Positions 22,052 through 24,844 of a stretch of 24,844 bases of DNA are shown here, piece by piece (the stretch's first letter is position 1; every line of letters starts with the position of its first letter). The DNA is from Chloroflexi bacterium RBG_13_51_18 (GTDB taxonomy: Bacteria > Chloroflexota > Dehalococcoidia > Dehalococcoidales > RBG-16-60-22). The notes below the pieces were generated by a model that saw nothing but the letters and a program-made list of their open reading frames with translations, made no database searches and had not been told where the DNA came from. Where the stretch lies: positions 36,963 through 61,806 of the forward strand of contig MGMR01000017.1 in NCBI GenBank assembly GCA_001796495.1, given 5' to 3'. Made by a program: the position numbers and the translations under genes.

Positions 22052-22644
22052 CTCAACCATGGTATCGCTTTGAATATTACCGACCCGAGATAGGCTACGA
22101 TTATATAGGATATCGTCCGGCCAGCCCAGCAGGCGAAAAAAAATCTCCACCACGGCATCCGCATCGCCCCGGCGATAATCCCCACTATATCGAAAACAAA
22201 CGGGAAGATGGAAAGGATAAAGACGGCTATCCATCCCCAGCGCTTGACCCATTTTTCCACCCTGGTGTAAATATTACTCTTTGCCAGCAGACCACGACCT
22301 GCCCGTCCTGCTATATAGGCTGTCATCTCTCCTATACCCGCCCCGATGCCTCCGACAATACCCACCAGTAAAGGTGAAGGTAAAACACCACCCATAGAAG
22401 AAATTATCGCCATGGCGCTTACCGGTATTATTATTGTCGCGTTCAGGAAAACACTGATAATGAAAACCCCGGCATAGCCGTATCCTTGCAGGTCTTTGAA
22501 AAAATTCGGATTTTTTATGTAAAGGATACTAATAGTGGCGATTACGGCTATAGCTATCAATAAACCCGATAGAGGTATTATTCTTTTTCTTAGCCAGCCC
22601 AGTAATTTTTTTATGTCAAGCTTGCTGCGTTTCTCTTCAGACAT
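22048..22644 (-). CDS. DedA/VTT-domain membrane protein
   Basis: A 198-residue membrane protein. A basic N-terminus (about 1-22) precedes a first helix (LLIAIAVIATISILYI). The VTT domain then runs from about residue 55 to 190: SVFLNATIIIPVSAMAIISSMGGVLPSP, the Gly-rich GIVGGIGAGIGEMTAYIAGRAGRG, and FPFVFDIVGIIAGAMRMPWWRFFFACWAGRT. Members of this family act in lipid scrambling, undecaprenyl-phosphate recycling or proton-linked transport; the role here is unknown. There is no SD before ATG 22644, and an extended -10 ends 9 bases upstream, so the mRNA is probably leaderless. It overlaps the MFS stop by 4 bases, tail to tail. Confidence 0.87.
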   Translation of the reverse strand: MSEEKRSKLDIKKLLGWLRKRIIPLSGLLIAIAVIATISILYIKNPNFFKDLQGYGYAGVFIISVFLNATIIIPVSAMAIISSMGGVLPSPLLVGIVGGIGAGIGEMTAYIAGRAGRGLLAKSNIYTRVEKWVKRWGWIAVFILSIFPFVFDIVGIIAGAMRMPWWRFFFACWAGRTISYIIVAYLGSVIFKAIPWLS

Positions 22645-22653
22645 ATATGGTGG

Positions 22654-22662
22654 ATTATACCA
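22654..22662 (-). promoter_or_regulatory. Extended -10 promoter of the DedA gene
   Basis: On the minus strand TGGTATAAT is a TGn-extended consensus -10. The expected start near 22647 is about 3 bases before the ATG at 22644. Confidence 0.65.
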
Positions 22663-22798
22663 TGTACCTTATTCGTATTAATAATCGTCCCCTCACACGA
22701 TTATCTTGCTTAAATTCCCTTTTTATTCATGGCGAACCACTGGAGGTTGGAAACGTGAAAAGGTAATATCATTTTGCTTTTCTCCTGTTCTCTCCCAT

Positions 22799-22838
22799 TT
22801 GACATCCTTTTCCCGATATGTAAAGATATATCGCAATA
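22799..22838 (+). promoter_or_regulatory. MFS promoter with a PadR-type operator
   Basis: TTGACA (22799-22804) is followed 16 bases from its first base by a 24-base block (22815-22838) that matches 3422-3445 of the padR promoter at 21 positions, including GATATGT and GATATATCG. The -10 would be AAAGAT at 22822-22827 (17-base spacer), the same place as TACGAT in padR. The weaker -10 suggests lower basal activity or a need for activation. Confidence 0.65.
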
Positions 22839-22858
22839 TCCTCCATGAGGAGTGTCGC

Positions 22859-24088
22859 ATGCCCGACCCCGTTGCTGTTGAATCGACCCACCGCAAAATC
22901 TGGGGCTTGCACCATAACGTCTTTTTCCTCGGCCTGGTCAGCCTCCTCACGGATATCTCCTCGGAGATGATTTTCACCCTTGTCCCCCTCTTCGTCACCA
23001 ACGTGCTCAAAGGCACTGCCATGCAGGTCGGTCTTATCGGCGGTATTTCGGAAAGCTTTGACGCCGTCTTCCGCATTTTCAGCGGCCGCATCAGCGACCG
23101 TTTTCGGCGGCGTAAGGCGCTGGCTGTCCTCGGCTACGGCATCTCCACTATCGTCAAGCCCTTCATGCTCCTGGTTTCAAGCTGGGGCGGCGTGCTGGGC
23201 ATCCGCTTCGGTGACCGCATTGGTAAAGGCATCAGGAGTTCCCCGCGAGACGCCCTGATTGCCGACTCCGTAAGCGCGGACAAGCGGGGCAAAAGCTTTG
23301 GCATACACCGCGCCATGGATACCTCCGGCGCTGTCCTCGGCCTGGTTATTGCCGCTATCATTATCTATATCGTTCAGCCTGCCGGGTTTAAACTTGGCGA
23401 GGATACTTTTCGCTGGATGGTTATCATCGGTGTGGTGCCCGCTTTCCTGGCTGTCGTCACCCTGCTGGCTTTCGTCCACGAAAAAGGCCTGCCCGCCCAC
23501 GAAACCGCCAGGGCGGCCGGAGCCATGCCGGTCGCAAAGCAGGTTTTTAGCAGCCGCTTCAAGCTCTTTTTATTTATCATGGCTACCTTCACCCTCGGCA
23601 ACTCCTCCGACTTTTTTATCGTGCTGCGGGCGCAGGACCTGAGCGTCAATGTCCTGAATATTACCCTGATGCTCGTCCTCTTTAACGTTACCTATGCCAT
23701 TGTTGCTACGCCGGCCGGTATCATTTCTGATAAATTAGGCCGGAGGAAGGTAATAGCCATTGGCTGGACGGTCTATGCCCTGGTCTATCTCGGCTTTGCC
23801 GTTTCCACGAGTGTCTGGCACATCTGGGTGCTCTTTGCCGCTTACGGCATCTACTACGGCATCGTCGAAGGTGTCGCTAAAGCCTTCGTCGCTGACCTCG
23901 TCCCCGCCGAGAGGCGCGGCACCGCTTACGGCTATTATCAGGGTGTGGTAGGATTAACGCTCCTGCCTGCCAGCGTCATGGCCGGCTGGCTCTGGGATAA
24001 AGTCAGCCCCGCCGCCCCGTTCTATCTCGGCGCCGGGCTCGCCTTCATTGCCATGCTCGGACTCTTTTTCCTCCTTAAGGAAAAGTGA
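22859..24088 (+). CDS. MFS transporter, efflux-type
   Basis: A 409-residue twelve-helix transporter. GLVSLLTDISSEMIFTLVPLF is helix 1, FSGRISDRFRRRKALAV is the MFS loop after helix 2, and GDRIGKGIRSSPRDALIADSV with GKSFGIHRAMDTSGAVLG forms the helix 4-5 motif. GIISDKLGRRKV is the second-half loop. This pattern resembles uncharacterised bacterial exporters of the drug/organic-solute type; the substrate is unknown. I chose ATG 22859 because GAGGAG lies 6 bases upstream; the frame extends to 22706, but that part is not protein-like and contains the promoter. The shared operator suggests control by the PadR protein encoded at 3465. Confidence 0.87.
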   Translation: MPDPVAVESTHRKIWGLHHNVFFLGLVSLLTDISSEMIFTLVPLFVTNVLKGTAMQVGLIGGISESFDAVFRIFSGRISDRFRRRKALAVLGYGISTIVKPFMLLVSSWGGVLGIRFGDRIGKGIRSSPRDALIADSVSADKRGKSFGIHRAMDTSGAVLGLVIAAIIIYIVQPAGFKLGEDTFRWMVIIGVVPAFLAVVTLLAFVHEKGLPAHETARAAGAMPVAKQVFSSRFKLFLFIMATFTLGNSSDFFIVLRAQDLSVNVLNITLMLVLFNVTYAIVATPAGIISDKLGRRKVIAIGWTVYALVYLGFAVSTSVWHIWVLFAAYGIYYGIVEGVAKAFVADLVPAERRGTAYGYYQGVVGLTLLPASVMAGWLWDKVSPAAPFYLGAGLAFIAMLGLFFLLKEK

Positions 24089-24129
24089 TGCCCTTCTTTC
24101 TTTTACTTTGTTTCCTTAACCCTGCGCAT

Positions 24130-24157
24130 CGTATCTATATAGCTTCGATACGTTTTT
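24130..24157 (+). terminator. Intrinsic terminator after the MFS gene
   Basis: CGTATC (24130-24135) pairs with GATACG (24147-24152) around an 11-base loop, followed by five T. The stem is short, so the terminator may be moderate. Confidence 0.55.
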
Positions 24158-24173
24158 CCAGACGAGGCATCAA

Positions 24174-24203
24174 TTGACCCCTTCTCCAGCTTTGCGTTAT
24201 AAT
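24174..24203 (+). promoter_or_regulatory. purF promoter
   Basis: TTGACC (24174-24179), 18-base spacer, TATAAT (24198-24203). The start near 24210 gives a leader of about 39 bases. Confidence 0.7.
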
Positions 24204-24248
24204 TAAAGTAGCAGGCAAGTCGAGACCAACATAAAGCAGAGGTAAATC

Positions 24249-24844
24249 TTGCACGAGTCTTGCGGCGTATTTGGTGTATATTCCCCTAAAGAGGATGTAG
24301 CCCGCCTTACCTTTTTCGGTCTGTTCGCTCTCCAGCATCGCGGCCAGGAAAGTGCCGGCATCGCTACCGCCGACGGTAAAAAGATCCGTATCTTTACCGG
24401 CATGGGGCGCGTTTCCAACGTCTTCAACGAAGAATCCCTGAAAAGCCTGTCCGGCTATATGGCAATCGGCCATAATCGCTATTCCACCGCCGGGTCCAGC
24501 CGTGTCTCAAACGCACAACCCATACTTGTCAGCAATGACGACATTACTTTAGCCATTGCCCACAACGGCAATATCGTTAACGCCACTTATCTCTATCAGG
24601 AACTTGTCGACCAGGGGTACACTTTCCGCGGTTCTACTGATAGCGAGGTCATCGCCAATCTCGTACTATCGTCTCCCGGGAAAAACTGGGTAGAGAAAAT
24701 CAGGCATGCTATGCGCCGGATTCAGGGCGCATATTCACTGGTGATATTGACGCCGCAGGAGCTATATGCTGTCCGCGACCCCTTAGGCGTGCGTCCGCTA
24801 TGCCTCGGCAGGGTGGACAGCGGCTGGGCGGTAGCCTCGGAAAC
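24249..24844 (+). CDS. purF: Amidophosphoribosyltransferase, N-terminal part, TTG start
   Basis: The first 198 codons are in the window; the gene runs off the end. The enzyme makes phosphoribosylamine from PRPP and glutamine, the first committed purine step. The N-terminal Ntn glutaminase domain is clear: MHESCGVFGVYS, where Cys5 becomes the N-terminal nucleophile after removal of a 4-residue propeptide. It is followed by LQHRGQESAG, GHNRYSTAG, AHNGNI, STDSEV and RDPLGVRPL. The TTG at 24249 is chosen because an in-frame TAA lies two codons upstream, AGAGGT sits 6 bases before it, and it gives the usual short propeptide. No in-frame ATG is possible without losing the Cys. Confidence 0.95.
   Translation, partial: MHESCGVFGVYSPKEDVARLTFFGLFALQHRGQESAGIATADGKKIRIFTGMGRVSNVFNEESLKSLSGYMAIGHNRYSTAGSSRVSNAQPILVSNDDITLAIAHNGNIVNATYLYQELVDQGYTFRGSTDSEVIANLVLSSPGKNWVEKIRHAMRRIQGAYSLVILTPQELYAVRDPLGVRPLCLGRVDSGWAVASE

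Noticed and set aside
22706..22858. Longer MFS protein starting at 22706
   Set aside because: The extra residues have no membrane-protein character, and the stretch contains the TTGACA promoter and operator. A good SD supports ATG 22859.

Overview
The window looks like a chromosomal segment of an anaerobic Chloroflexota bacterium, most likely class Dehalococcoidia. This is inferred from gene content and style and not from a marker gene: a Thr/Pro-linked lipoprotein substrate-binding protein, a 46-residue DUF5679-type zinc ribbon, a small DUF951 protein, a type-2 short ArgC, a PFK/large class II aldolase pair, and a mixture of Shine-Dalgarno (SD) and apparently leaderless starts. No rRNA, insertion sequence, CRISPR array or prophage gene was seen. 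One tRNA is present.

Layout. (1) 3-2051 (+): the tail of a GNAT acetyltransferase, a HAD hydrolase and an SbcD/Mre11-type nuclease. (2) 2052-4035: an MFS exporter (-) that seems to start at ATT, divergent from a PadR-type repressor (+), then tRNA-Thr(CGT) (-). Palindromic operators lie between exporter and repressor. (3) 4247-10228: a peptide/nickel-type ABC importer. The lipoprotein receptor (+) has its own promoter and long leader and converges on the permease/ATPase operon dppBCDF (-); a perfect 14-bp bidirectional terminator separates them. (4) 10600-12622: an orphan CheY-like response regulator whose promoter sits in a 17-bp perfect inverted repeat, facing a minus-strand run of SWIM zinc-finger protein, pyrF and DUF951. 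That run is preceded by an attenuator-like terminator. (5) 12811-15308: phosphofructokinase and class II aldolase, a two-gene sugar-phosphate module under a consensus promoter. (6) 15344-17727: DUF5679 protein (-), argC, an unrecognised 108-residue protein, and an AT-rich helix-turn-helix gene whose promoter is tiled by repeats at 10-bp spacing. (7) 17788-20686 (-): pabB-pabA-pabC, the p-aminobenzoate branch of folate synthesis, with overlapping genes. (8) 20747-24157: an SLC45-like MFS transporter, a DedA/VTT membrane protein and a third MFS transporter. (9) 24174-24844: purF, cut by the window end.

Most of the region is housekeeping metabolism (pyrimidine, purine, folate, arginine, sugar phosphates) mixed with transporters. 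The most interesting unexplained signal is regulatory. The padR promoter (3406-3445) and the promoter of an MFS gene 19 kb away (22799-22838) share TTGACA, the same 16-bp offset, and 21 of 24 bases across a palindromic operator. This suggests one PadR-type repressor controls two or three transporter promoters. Other signals worth attention are the helically phased repeats at 17097-17154, several likely leaderless starts, and the attenuator ahead of the SWIM-pyrF run.
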